Assembly: GCA_030374805.1 (NCBI GenBank) | Contig: JARGSG010000197.1 | Span: 1,302,001-1,366,000 of the forward strand | DNA: 64,000 nucleotides | Source of the DNA: Gracilaria gracilis | Taxonomy: Eukaryota; Rhodophyta; Florideophyceae; Gracilariales; Gracilariaceae | Reading direction: 5' to 3' | Shown here: one piece after another, positions 43,844-54,485 of the stretch | Position numbering within the stretch: the stretch's first letter is position 1 | Layout: each line of letters opens with the position of its first letter | Position numbers and translations under genes: made by a program | Notes under the pieces: generated by a model | The model's database searches: none | Told to the model about the DNA's origin: nothing | Seen by the model: the letters and a program-made list of their open reading frames with translations, nothing else

Positions 43844-46145
43844 TTAGCCAGCAACACCGCTGACCGAGGTTAATTCTGGAATCGAACTAAAGCCTACCGC
43901 AGAGCGCACCACATAGGTCACGAGTTCTGCACTCACTTCAACAGAGATACTACTATTCAGTCGAGATCTTACTACAACATTGCGTGCTCGCTTCTTCATC
44001 AACTGGCGAGCTCCCCGAATGCAGTCCCTCACGACACGGTTAGAAAACTGCTTCCTCTGCTTTTCAATGCGTTTCCTACACAGCTGTTCTTATTTTCTCG
44101 TAAGCGCTTCCTTGCGCTCTTGTTTTTTTCATCTTCTGATGCCTCTGCTTTTCAGCGGCTTGTTTTGCTTGTTCTTCTTTCTTCCTATTTTCTTGGACAT
44201 TCCTTTCTTTCTCCGCCAACATTTTTGCTACAGTTTTGTGCTCGGCTGTGGCACCACAATCTAATTGAACTCACTTTTGTTTCTTGTGCTGCTCACCACC
44301 TTCTACATCTTTATCAGACTTGACAGGAGCACTCGCTCCCATAACGATGCTATAGGCAGTTGTAGCATTCTGCATGAGATTGGTTACGTGCTTGGCTTTG
44401 AACTCAGGGCTCGCTTGGGTAGCGATTATAGCTGCAGCTCTAGAGACAACCTGCTTATCGGTATGGCGCTTACGCACAGAAGGGATTCTTGTGGCTACCG
44501 TTGTTAGAATATGTGTTTCGACATGGCTCTTGGGTGCCTCTTTTTTCTTAAAGCGGTCAGGAAATGCCAGATTAAGGAGGTAAATTCCAGTACCTGCAAA
44601 CGGGTTCTTGGTGTTTGTCACAGTAATGGAGCGATGTGCATGAACGGCACATACTAAATTGAACTGCGGAGTTCTTGTGTCCGGAATCACTGTCTTGTGG
44701 AACTGGTCTCGTATAAAGCGTATCCCCTCCTTGAAAGTTTTGTTTATTCTTCTGTCATATGGTTGAAAAAAATGAGAAGTGTTAGCAGGCTTGACAAAAG
44801 GCAAACAGTTCTGTTTCTCACACTCTTCGACCCACCCGAAACCTTTGCGGAATGAATGACCGTCGAGTGTGAGAAGATACGATTGTTGTTCCGGTACGTG
44901 CTTTCTCACGAACGTATTAAGATGCTTCATGAATGCATGCAGAGTCTGATGGTTCATTGACCCATTCTCAGCGAGCTTGATACCAGATCCCTGTGGAAGC
45001 CAGTCAGGCTTACAATACCTTTCGCAAACCGTTGGACTGTCTTGGTATGCGTCAGAGAGCGGTTGGACACAGCCAGACATTGCAAATTTTGCAGCAATAA
45101 TATAGAAATGCGGTGCCTTTGATCCAGGAGCCGAGCACACGATTATTGCAGTTAAATGCCTGTTTATGCCATTCACCTTCTGCTGCACACGAGAAACCCC
45201 CTGTTTTGACTTCTTTGGACCATATGCTTTCGTTGCTTTGCCCAATGTCGCATCAACTGCTCTTTCGTCCATGTTCCATACTCGATTGGGGTCAAAATAT
45301 ATACTTTTTACTAACCGAATATAATAAAAACATGTCATGGCATTGGTTGCATCTGATGATAGGCCTGGTTGGAGGAGAGGGATTCCATCAAACGATGCCG
45401 TTAGGTCTTTTCGGAGTCGTCACAGCGAACAATTGTCTTACCGAACCTTCTATCCGAAACATAATACGAAGCTAAAAGGGAAGAATTACGAACACATCAA
45501 GACATTTTTTGACGTGTTACAAAAAACCTCGATAATGAGTATGATGGTCTACTCCAAGACATGCTTTAGAGTTTCATTATGAACGGCAAACCCAAGCTCT
45601 GCTGCCTCCATTATGCGGTTGACAATCAACAACGGCTGCGAATCCAACCGATGCTTCCCTTCTGCAGTGCCTTGTTGTATTATTGCCATCCGAATGCTAA
45701 CGCCTTCGCTTTCGCTTACGTGTTTGTGCCCGTTGTGTCACTCCATCAATTTGTTTGCCTTGCCGCGTGGTGACGACAGAGCCAGTTGCGTGGCGCGGAC
45801 AGTGTTACTTCTGCTACTCTCTTCTATCGCTGCGAGGCTCTGCGCCGACGTGATCGTATCCGCTCTCACACACTTTGGGTGGCGCAGACAACGCCCAATC
45901 ATGCTGTCAAAATGACGTTGTGTATTGGCTGTTATGGAGGTCGAACTTGTATCGCCATTCTCAATTTCTGCTTGGTGGGTTGCAGTTAGCAACAGTTTCC
46001 GACTTATAGTTGGAGCTTCGGCATCGCCAGGTTCAGGTTCAGGTTGGCTGTCTAGTGCAGTCTGAATGTACTCCAGATCTTCCGCAATGAGATCTTCCAG
46101 GTCAATTCCCCTGTCATCAATGTAAGTAAATAGATTCAAGCGCAC
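43844..46145 (-). pseudogene. Pogo-like transposase, relative of the 17.4-19.5 kb copy
   Basis: Three blocks in different frames follow the order of the better copy. The N-terminal block (46145 to 45738, then on to about 45560) contains LGFAVHNETLKHVL. The DDE core (45338 to 44271) has D in NRVWNMDERAVD, D in LLTLDGHSFRKG and D in HFFQPYDRRINKTF. A charged region follows (44270 to 44030), and the C-terminal block (44032 to 43844, ARQLMKKRARNVVV) matches the C-terminus of the 17.4-kb copy. Several frameshifts separate them. The triad survives. The shared C-terminal domain shows it is part of this transposase lineage. Confidence 0.8.
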
Positions 46146-46536
46146 AAGCGGAGACGCAGAGCTGTGCTTAGTGATGTAGAGGCTGTAGAGGGAGGCGAAA
46201 AGAAAGAATTGTCGTTTTCTCCGTCTCCCCGTCCGTTTTAGAAAATGACTGTTATGGAAACACTAAGAAGTTTTTCAGACGCTTCAGTACTTCTAGTGGT
46301 CCGTTTATTTCGCTATTGAACTTGTTTCGAATCTCAGATTGAGCTGAATAAAGCTGTGTGCCTATCTCGTGATTTTTGTTTTGAGCCATTCCGACTGATT
46401 GAAATGGTTTGTTGCACACATGTAAAAAATTTAAGGTTTTCTGCAACTTTTCTCAAGTCCCCAACGAGGTTTATTTCCAAGTTCAATCTCGTTTCAAACT
46501 AGGTTCGTGATTTATATTAGTTCTTTATTCAATTTA
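46146..46536. other. No gene recognised
   Basis: Short frames only. It may hold the 5' flank of the minus-strand pogo-like element. Confidence 0.45.
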
Positions 46537-47128
46537 TTAGAAATACAATACATCATCCATGAAGAACCTGTTGAGGTGTCCATATTTGTCACTTCCATTT
46601 ATGCTAATAAGTAGTAGAGCGAAGCGATTTTTAATCGCATTGCAATCGATGGACGCTGCCGGAACAACACAAAAACGGTCGTAGACCCCCATCCAATTAT
46701 CTAAGCACCAGACAACAAACTGTAGGCCTCTGTCCCCGTTTGTTCGACAGCAGACGACTTTGTTCTTAGGGTTCTTCGATTGTAGTTTAATCAAATTCTG
46801 GTAACCTTCAGACCTTGTTTTTCCTTCGGGAAGCGAGATTCTATCATATTATTCCGAGGCTTCCGGAACATACGGCTATTCACTGTGACGTTGTATTTGC
46901 GCTCAATATGCTTCAAAACGACGTCATGCTGAAGATGTAGTTCGCTGTGTAGATGATGAGACTCTCGCTCCATGTGGGGCGATAGCTTTCGTTGCATTGG
47001 ATTCGCCACAGAATGGCTATTGTCAGCCCTTCAGAAGTCAGAAAGGAACACATACTCTTGAGAACCACTTTGACAGAAACGCACGCATGTAACCTTGAAG
47101 CTGTATTTACATTTACACTGCTCATCAT
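46537..47128 (-). CDS. Unassigned minus-strand frames, perhaps transposase debris
   Basis: Two neighbouring frames (47009 to 46791 and 46794 to 46537) read HLQHDVVLKHIERKYNVTV and NGDRGLQFVVWCLDNWMGVY. The His-rich start and the helix-turn-helix-like middle recall the region after the zinc finger in Mutator/FAR1-type transposases, but no catalytic motif is certain. The frames are shifted against each other. It lies just left of the long inverted repeat element. Confidence 0.25.
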
Positions 47129-47411
47129 ACATGCGGATGCACTTCAAATAGCTGCGTTGTGGGACCCCTTTCCCATTGTGATCGGCACCATACTTGGAGT
47201 CATGTATAGAAAGCTTAAAACCAAATTAGCTACCAATATATTGTAATTTTGCAGTACTTATGGGCTTTCGTGGGTTCCAACTGCTCGATATAGGCTAGGA
47301 AACTTTAACGTACCATTTGCTAAGTTGGACGTTCTTTCACCAATCCTGAGCTCTCACCCAGTCTCGTGTGCTCTAAATCTCAGTCGCAAGGTGACGAACG
47401 TTCGGATTCTT

Positions 47412-47656
47412 CCAGGCAAACTTTCCGTCATTGACATCTCAATATATTTTCAGCATGTCAGGCTTTTTACTTAAATGTTCAAGGCATTTTCAACGAATCA
47501 ATTTTTTCAAGAAAAATGAAGTCATTATATCTTCATTGGCTTTGGATGCAATGAAAAATTAATGACTTTGGACTTGTTTCAATGAGCGAAAAAGGACGAA
47601 CAAGTGAAAATCTAACGAATACCGATTGGAATTTGATTGCACGAGTTTTCGCTGGG
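47412..47656 (+). repeat. Left inverted arm of the MULE-like element
   Basis: It matches 49617-49862 in reverse complement with few indels over 245 bp. Shared words include TTTCCGTCATTGACATCTCA and GGAATTTGATTGCACGAG. Confidence 0.85.
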
Positions 47657-48288
47657 CCTTGGTCTATATCTAATGCAGTGTGGCCTAGGACCCCGACTGA
47701 GTGGTCTTCCCTTCCCTTCTCGGCCATTCCTGTCTATTCTATACCCCCTTCAGAGTGGTCAAGTCCCTCTTTCACCTTCACTTCCGTCTGTCCAAGACCG
47801 AGTTTAGAGCATTCGGACTGCCTCTTTCCGAAAATTGGTTCCAAAGCGGTCTTTCAAACGAATGTAAGTGTATGGGGGATCCTCAGTCGACTTTTTACGG
47901 TTTCAGTATCTCGAAAATATGGAACGGGAGCCACGGAGGAGGGTTTGGTCTGTATGGTACTTGTTAGAGCTTTGTCATACGCTGTACCCGGGATTTGAAA
48001 GGACTCAACCTACCTTTCGTCATTTGGCGCTAACTTGGGGCTTCACGAGAGCTGATATATGAACGACGGAACTATCAGCCGACGGCGTTCTCAATGACAT
48101 ATTTACAGTATCCACAGCTCCATCATATTTCTTTTCCCAACGACCTGCTTCTCCTCTAACAGAACAGCCCACACTACCATCGTCTTCTACATTAATCACC
48201 TTGCTATAACCAATTGTACGGCTCGCTTCTCTCTGGGTGCCCATACAGACGCTGTCTCTGCGGTTAAGCGTTGAGGTAACCAGCCAGT

Positions 48289-48690
48289 TCAACGAACTAA
48301 AAGGGTGAGTGGCGTGCGCTGGCATAAATAACTCCTCGTCAGAATTGCGTACAATCTCTCGACCGGTTGCTCCTTATTTTCTTTCGCTGGAAGAAAGTGA
48401 ATCAACGGAATGTGGAGGGTGAATGGAAATTTCTTCTGTATGGTCGCCCTAACCGCCTCTTCGTGTTTAGACTTGCACTTTTCACCACTCCAATCCATAT
48501 CAAGAGGCTCGTGGTTATGAATGTCACACCGAGACAGTAGCCACCATTTTTCATTACGAAGAGCCTTGGCCATGTAATCCGCCCAGCATACCCACCTCGG
48601 CGGCTTCTGTTTGTATTTCAAACAATATAGTCGAACATTTAGACCCCATTCTCGGAAGCGTGTAACCGGATTGCAGAACGGCACACCGTA
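48289..48690 (-). pseudogene. FAR1/FLYWCH-like DNA-binding fragment of a MULE transposase
   Basis: The minus strand reads VRLYCLKYKQKPPRWVCWAD and, about 35 residues later, SRCDIHNHEPLDMDW. The Cys pair and the CxxHNHxxL ending fit the WRKY-GCM1-type zinc finger at the start of FAR1 and Mutator-like transposases. The MULE catalytic domain is not visible downstream, and the upstream side is taken over by LTR-related sequence from about 48700. It is thus a fragment, and it fits the long inverted ends around it. Confidence 0.5.
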
Positions 48691-48699
48691 CTCGTACAG

Positions 48700-49400
48700 A
48701 TCAACGCCATTCCCGTTGATGGCATCCCAATTGGACCTTCGCCTTTTTGTCAGGGTGAGAAAATACAGGTAGTACACGTTTGCGTGCGCATGGCACCTTT
48801 CGTGGGGAATTTTCTGGATACAATTTACTTTATTTAGTGCACGATCTTATAATGGGGTGGCCGACGCCATAGTATATGACTTGATGATCTCAGACCATCC
48901 CGGTCAAGTAGAAGCTCACAAGCAATTGTTCGGCTTTGAATCAAGAACCCCTGGTACTCGATAGAATGCTCGCGGAGAGACGACTCCTTGCGTAGGACTA
49001 GTCTCCTAGCTCATGTGGCTTCAGCACGTCCACCGTCTGTTTTTCTTTCTAACCACGTGTTTGTTTGTGTTCTTCGCCCCTATTGTACAAGTATCGCTCT
49101 CCCGCAGACCGGTGTCACCCTTTTTGTCCTGTCATGGCCTTGATCGTGGCATTGCCATTCGCGACCCCTGTTCCAACTACCGTGTGCCCCGGTCTTACTT
49201 CTGTGGCGTCATCACCTATTTCGTCGCCGTATACTTTTGACTTCTTGGTTTCTACGCCTGTTCGCTCGTCGAGACGGTGGGTCCCTGTCTTATACCCGGC
49301 TCTCACACTCACCACAGAGGGCTCTGTTTTCCGCGCTGCTCTCTATGGAGAAAGGCTCTGAATATCTTCGTGTGACTACTCCCAGTCAAAATGTTGCTCC
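48700..49400 (+). mobile_element. Truncated, diverged Gypsy-family LTR inside the MULE-like element
   Basis: It shares with the LTR at 53.67 kb the phrases AAGAACCCCTGGTAC, GTTCGCTCGTCGAGACGG and TGGGTCCC, and a longer left part with the copy at 43.4 kb. It therefore inserted into the MULE-like element, or was carried along by it. No coding part follows. Old and partial. Confidence 0.6.
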
Positions 49401-49616
49401 ACAATTGGTACCCTTTGGAAGCAAACAGTTCGCAAACATATCGTGGCAGATCCACCACACGTCGGCGATCGCTGCCAGATCTTTGTTTTCAAACAGAACC
49501 TACATCTTTTCCATCGCCAACAACTTGAGTAGAACAATTTAGTTTATCTTCAGGACCTTTTTCGTTCACGCTGAGCGTCCTGCGTTCTTCCTTTCCTTTC
49601 AAATTGCGAGCAAGAT

Positions 49617-49862
49617 CCCAGCGAAAACTCGTGCAATCAAATTCCAATCGGAATTCGTGAGATTTTCACTTGTTCGTCCTCTTTTGTTCATTGGAACAAG
49701 TCCAAAGTTATTACTTTTTCATTGCATCAAAATCCAATTAAGATATAATGACTTAATTGTTTTTGAAAAAATTGATTCGTTGAAAATGCATTGAACATTT
49801 AAGAAAAAAGCCTGACATGCTGAAAATATAATGAGATGTCAATGACGGAAAGTTTTGCCTGG
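49617..49862 (-). repeat. Right inverted arm of the MULE-like element
   Basis: Reverse complement partner of 47412-47656, ending in AGTTTTGCCTGG at the outer edge. Confidence 0.85.
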
Positions 49863-51480
49863 GGATATGTCTTGAACTGCTGAGCGCGCTGCATATGGTC
49901 TACTGTAAACGAATTTTTCATCGGCAGAAATTTTGACAAGGACAAACCCATAGAAATGCGGGCCTTAGCACAAGCCCAACAGTACTTTTGGGTGAGACTG
50001 ATAGGGTGTCACGGACTGAAAGTACTGCAAAGAATGGCCCCACGGCCCACACAAAAATGGTTCATCATAGACACGACATATTCACTACAGCTGTGGGAGT
50101 CTTTCTTTAGCTTATAGCCTAAGTTATCAAGCAGGTAGTCGTTTGTAGGGAAGTACCATTTTTTCTGCTGATTCGACGCATAATAATTTATTTTTGTTAG
50201 TTGCTCTCTGAACTACTCAGAATTTGTTTTCCATCTGCTGCTTTGAAAGTGCATACATCATGGCTTCTTTTTTAGTTTTTGTGCCAAGAACACAGCGCAA
50301 TGAGCACGATTAATGTTTATTGGTATTCGAATTGTGCCAATATCAGTTCGAACAGGGTACAACCTCTAAGTAGATGAGGTGTAGTATGTTTTTAGAGATT
50401 TAATCTATTCTTCTGGTTAAATATTTTTTGAATGCTTCAGAAAACAAATAAAATGTATACTCAATATCAATTGAAAAGTACAGAACGCCACGTTTGGGTT
50501 CTAGTTCGAATAAACCCGCAAGAAGTAGTTCATTGGAAACATAATCTTTTTGCTTACAGTGAGCAATCAAAATATGTTCTTATCATTAACTGCATTCTTT
50601 TGGTCTAAAATAAGTTATAGTCGAAGAACTTTGAGTTTTTGAAAAGCGTATTTGTTTTATGATTAGAATACCTATTTGTGTTTGTTACCTTTTTTTGCAA
50701 GGAAAAGAAAATTCTTTGGACAATAATGATAAAACTATTTTTGTTTGTTATTGTGAGCACCGAATTCTGGCGTATTTTTCGAAATTATAGTTCCAAGAAT
50801 CGAGGTGAGCAACTAATATGGAATCTAGAGGATCTTCAGGCGGATATGGAACCCTATGGTCGTTTGCATCACGAAAAGACCACATGATCTTCACGGCAAG
50901 AAGGAGATGTGTTTCGATAGTGGTAGAACCCAAGACTGCTTAATCTTACTCACATGACGTGAGAAGCGCGTTTTTCTATTTCGTTTCCCATAGGCTGTTT
51001 TCGCGTCTTCCATCTGGTTTCAAAGTGTCACGTGGTTGTGTTTTGGGCGATGTCCAATGGGGAAGCTCGCTAAGGAAGATCTGGCGCCCTGGCAGATTGG
51101 GAGTGTCAAGATGTTTCTACGAGGGTGCGACGATGAGAGAGAAGGTTCTCCGGGATTTTGTTACATAAATAGAGATATCCTGGAGTAGAAAACTGACAGC
51201 TCTCGCAGTACGTCAGTTCTCCTCTTCCCGGGGTGCTCCGATTTCATTGCACTACACCTCTCATGGTTACCTACTGTTGTTAGACGCGACCCGAATATGT
51301 TCTAGAGCTTCTACGTGACGAACAACTTGGCACTACTTCGATAGCCAAGTTACACGTCAGCATTAGCCCAATATTCACGTAGTATATTTTTTTAAAGTCA
51401 CGACCACTAGCCCAGGAGCTCCATCCCGAGAGCTCCCGAGCAGACTTCTGTGTCACACTGTTTTGGCTTGTGAACTACTC
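49863..51480. other. AT-rich stretch, no gene recognised
   Basis: Only short frames (for example 50678-50887 and 50959-51168) occur, without motifs. The last 300 bp before 51480 may be the left LTR and leader of the Copia-like element, but a matching right LTR was not found. Confidence 0.45.
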
Positions 51481-53662
51481 TCTCCACACTGCGGGACGAT
51501 GAACTTCGACACAATGTCCGAGGTTCTAGCCAACTTATAAGCCCAGAAGAGGGCCTCTCTCTAAGCTACATTATCATTCCACCGAAGCTTCGAACCGCCA
51601 CAGACAGCCTTCTTTGGAGAGCAGCTGTCTCGGATTGGGCGGAGAACCTGCAGGCATGCGCCGCAGGAGGTGATTCTCGCGGCGGGGGAGCTGCAGCGCC
51701 GATGGGAATGACTCTTTATCGTTCCTTGCAGGTTACCAAAAATGAAATTGTTAAGGAAGCAGTGCGCACAGGTAAACTTATCCTCATTCTACAGAACGAA
51801 GAAGTAAAACTCGGCTAATTGGCCGTAATCAACACGATCGTGAATTTCGTGGCGCGAGATTCAGCTTTGAATCGACTACGCGGTGTAGTGCGCTTGTACA
51901 AAAAGAAAGATTCTTGCAAGCGCAAGAATGGCGAAACAATCGGGACATTCATCGACCGTTTCGCTGGATCGGCTCTTTCGTACTTGAATCTGGCTGATTC
52001 CGGGCAGGATTCAAGTGATATCCAAAATTTTGGGATTGTACGACTGCTTAACGCCGGCCTATCACCTCAGACGTTCAATAACATCATCAGCAACCTGGTC
52101 GTCTCAACCAAGAAGAAGGACGGAAACGACCATGGGACAATACAGATGAACATTCCAAGGTTCGAAACTATCCAACAGGGGCTGGGAGCTATGGCGTCGG
52201 GTAGCGTGGACGACCATAACACTAAGAACAAGGGCATCGAGTCGATAAACGCTATGAAAGCGGCGATGACGCAGTATAAGAAGACTAACGATTCAGGCGA
52301 TGGATGCTACTTTATCGGCTTTCAGGACGCGATATGAGCCCTCTAAAAAGCCGGATTAGAGGAAGGGAACTGGGTACTCATTCAGGTCGAGGATCCTAAG
52401 CCTGACCTTTCCTCAAAATCTTGTCTCAACACCAATAAGAACTTTGAAAAGGAAAAGAAGCGCAAACGCGACCTCTTCCGTAAGAACGACGAGGTCAGAG
52501 GTAAAAAGTAGCCAGGGAGCCCGTCACCGAAACCCTCTCAAGACAAGAAGGGCGATAAAAAGGACGGATTCAATAAGACATTTCATCGTAGCTCCAACCC
52601 TCGGAACGATGGACCCAAGCCCTTTTTCGTTAAGAGATTCGGCAGCAGACCCGAATCTTATACTTGACGAGGAATCTTTCATATCGTCTGGTAGCATTGC
52701 ATCTACTTTGCTTGAAGCAAGGGACATCGAATTTGAGCCAGATCGGCGAAGGTCATATTATCGCCAAGGTTGCTCGTATGGTTGCGAGAACTCTAAATTT
52801 ATAGCGTGTTCATGGACTTTGGGGGTGCAGGATGCAAGGAATCAGGGATCAGGGCATCCATCTGACTTTTGATTTATTTGATGATGAGTCTCTATTGACA
52901 ATCGGATTAGATATCCAACAATAGAGCGGAACCCGACTTTGCATCAGAACCACCGACCATCACGATCAATCGAGAAATCGACAAAAAAACACTCGGGTAC
53001 TCGAGGTTTATAGACGTTCCACATCCACATACGACGCGAGAGCTCACGTAATGCTCACACCAACAATGAACACGTTGCTTACGTCGGTTGGCAGGAGTTT
53101 ACGACCAAAAACGCTGGCTAAAAGGTTACACCGTTTAACCTATGCTCATCTCAACGAGATCATCGATCTCTGTCGCAGAGCTGGGCGGAACTCGAAGGAG
53201 CTCGATAAAGAAAAACAGCTCATCAGCAAAAATTGTGAGATCTGCCTGCAATTAGGGCTACCCACTCCATCCAGGAAAGTATGCATCAATCATGTGAATC
53301 AAGCATTCAATGTTGAGATTTAGGTAGACTTTACATTCTGCACGATAAGAGCAACAAAGTACACGGTTCTACACATTGTGGACTGTGGAACGTGCTACCC
53401 TGAAGCGAATATCATGTTCGACGGAGAAGCTCGTACGATGATAATGATGTTGGAATTTGAATAGATTAACCTACACGGTGCATCCGAAGCGTTGTCAGCT
53501 GACGACGAGTTTAACTGCTGCGAAATTAAGAAATTCTTATCTGGAAAATACATAAACTTCAAAGTCCGTCCTGTCAGGCGACACAGTAGGACGGGGATCG
53601 TAAAACTAAAGAACGGGGTCATAAAGCGGATATTTGCAAGGTTTCTAATGGATGACACCTCT
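51481..53662 (+). mobile_element. Copia-like fossil, gag and first part of integrase
   Basis: A gag-like start at about 51499 is followed by a region at 51819-52510 ending in Lys-rich sequence. Integrase comes next: its zinc site lies near 53130-53290 (LTYAHLNEIIDLCRRAG; CEICLQLGLPTPSRK) and its catalytic core begins near 53320 (YTVLHIVDCGTCYPEA). RPVRRHSRTGIVKLKNGVIK near 53560 belongs to the same core. Integrase follows gag-protease directly, which is the Copia order. The element is interrupted at 53662 by the Gypsy-like insertion and continues at 60268. It is broken in many places, so it is old. Confidence 0.7.
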
Positions 53663-53666
53663 CAAG

Positions 53667-54485
53667 TGCAACGCTTTCGCGTGGAGTTCACCTCGGATGT
53701 GAATCATATGGGTATGAAGAAGCCACACCTCAGGGAAGGGAATTATGACTAGTTTTTCAACCCAACGTTCATGGTGGAAGGGCCCCAATTGGTATTGGTT
53801 AGGAGTGCCGTGGCAGTGAGTAGGTTAATACACGTGTACGTGTGCAGGCCGCCTTTCTTGGGGATAAATGAGGTTATTTCTATCTATCTATTTATTTACT
53901 TATTACACTACTGTACAGGACTGCAGACCACCACTACTTAGATGTGCGAGCTCGGGCAGTCCCAGCAGAGTAAACGCGGACAAGCGAGTGTTCGGCTCTG
54001 ACTCAGGAACCCCTGGTGCACGATATCCTCCTTGCGGAGAGTGGGCTCCTTGAGTAGGACTATTCATGCACGTCGTGAAGCCAACAGCTCTACTTGCTGC
54101 CAATTGTGCGTGTGTTACCAGTGCTTCTGTACAGTTCGTGTCGCTGTTTAACAGGTGTCTCTCACCCTGATTACCGGTGTTGCTCGTTTGCCCTTGCCCC
54201 ATTTTTCTTACCTGTCTCACATTTTGCGGTCCACGGTATCTCTCTTGTGAGGACCATTCACCTCGGGTGACGTCACCGATCCACCCCATAATGTACCTCT
54301 CCAATTTCGACTACTCGGCTCCCTGCCACCCTCGCCTCTTCGCTCGTCGAGACGGTGGGTCCCGGTCTTACACCCTGTCCACACACCCATTGCGCGAGGG
54401 GCTCTGTTTGTTCGGTTATCCCACCTGGGAGGGAGATACCGATCGTCGTCGTAGTTTTCTCTCGTCTGTGTTTCCACCACAAACA
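53667..54485 (+). repeat. Gypsy-family LTR, left copy
   Basis: It begins TGCAACGCTTTCG and ends near CCACCACAAACA. It contains a TCTA/TTTA microsatellite near 53880-53900 and the family landmark GTCGAGACGGTGGGTCCC near 54340. It matches 59450-60262 along its whole length. Confidence 0.75.

Larger units (their letters stand above)
47412..49862. mobile_element. Mutator-like element with ~245-bp inverted ends
   Basis: 47412-47656 and 49617-49862 are inverted copies of each other with scattered differences, both starting CCAGGCAAA at the outer edge and ending in CGAGTTTTCGCTGGG inside. Long inverted ends of this size are typical of Mutator-like (MULE) elements. The 1.96-kb interior holds a FAR1-like DNA-binding fragment on the minus strand and a truncated Gypsy-family LTR. 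The flanks (GGATTCTT left, GGATATGT right) do not give a clean 8-9-bp duplication. The arm divergence suggests moderate age. Confidence 0.75.
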
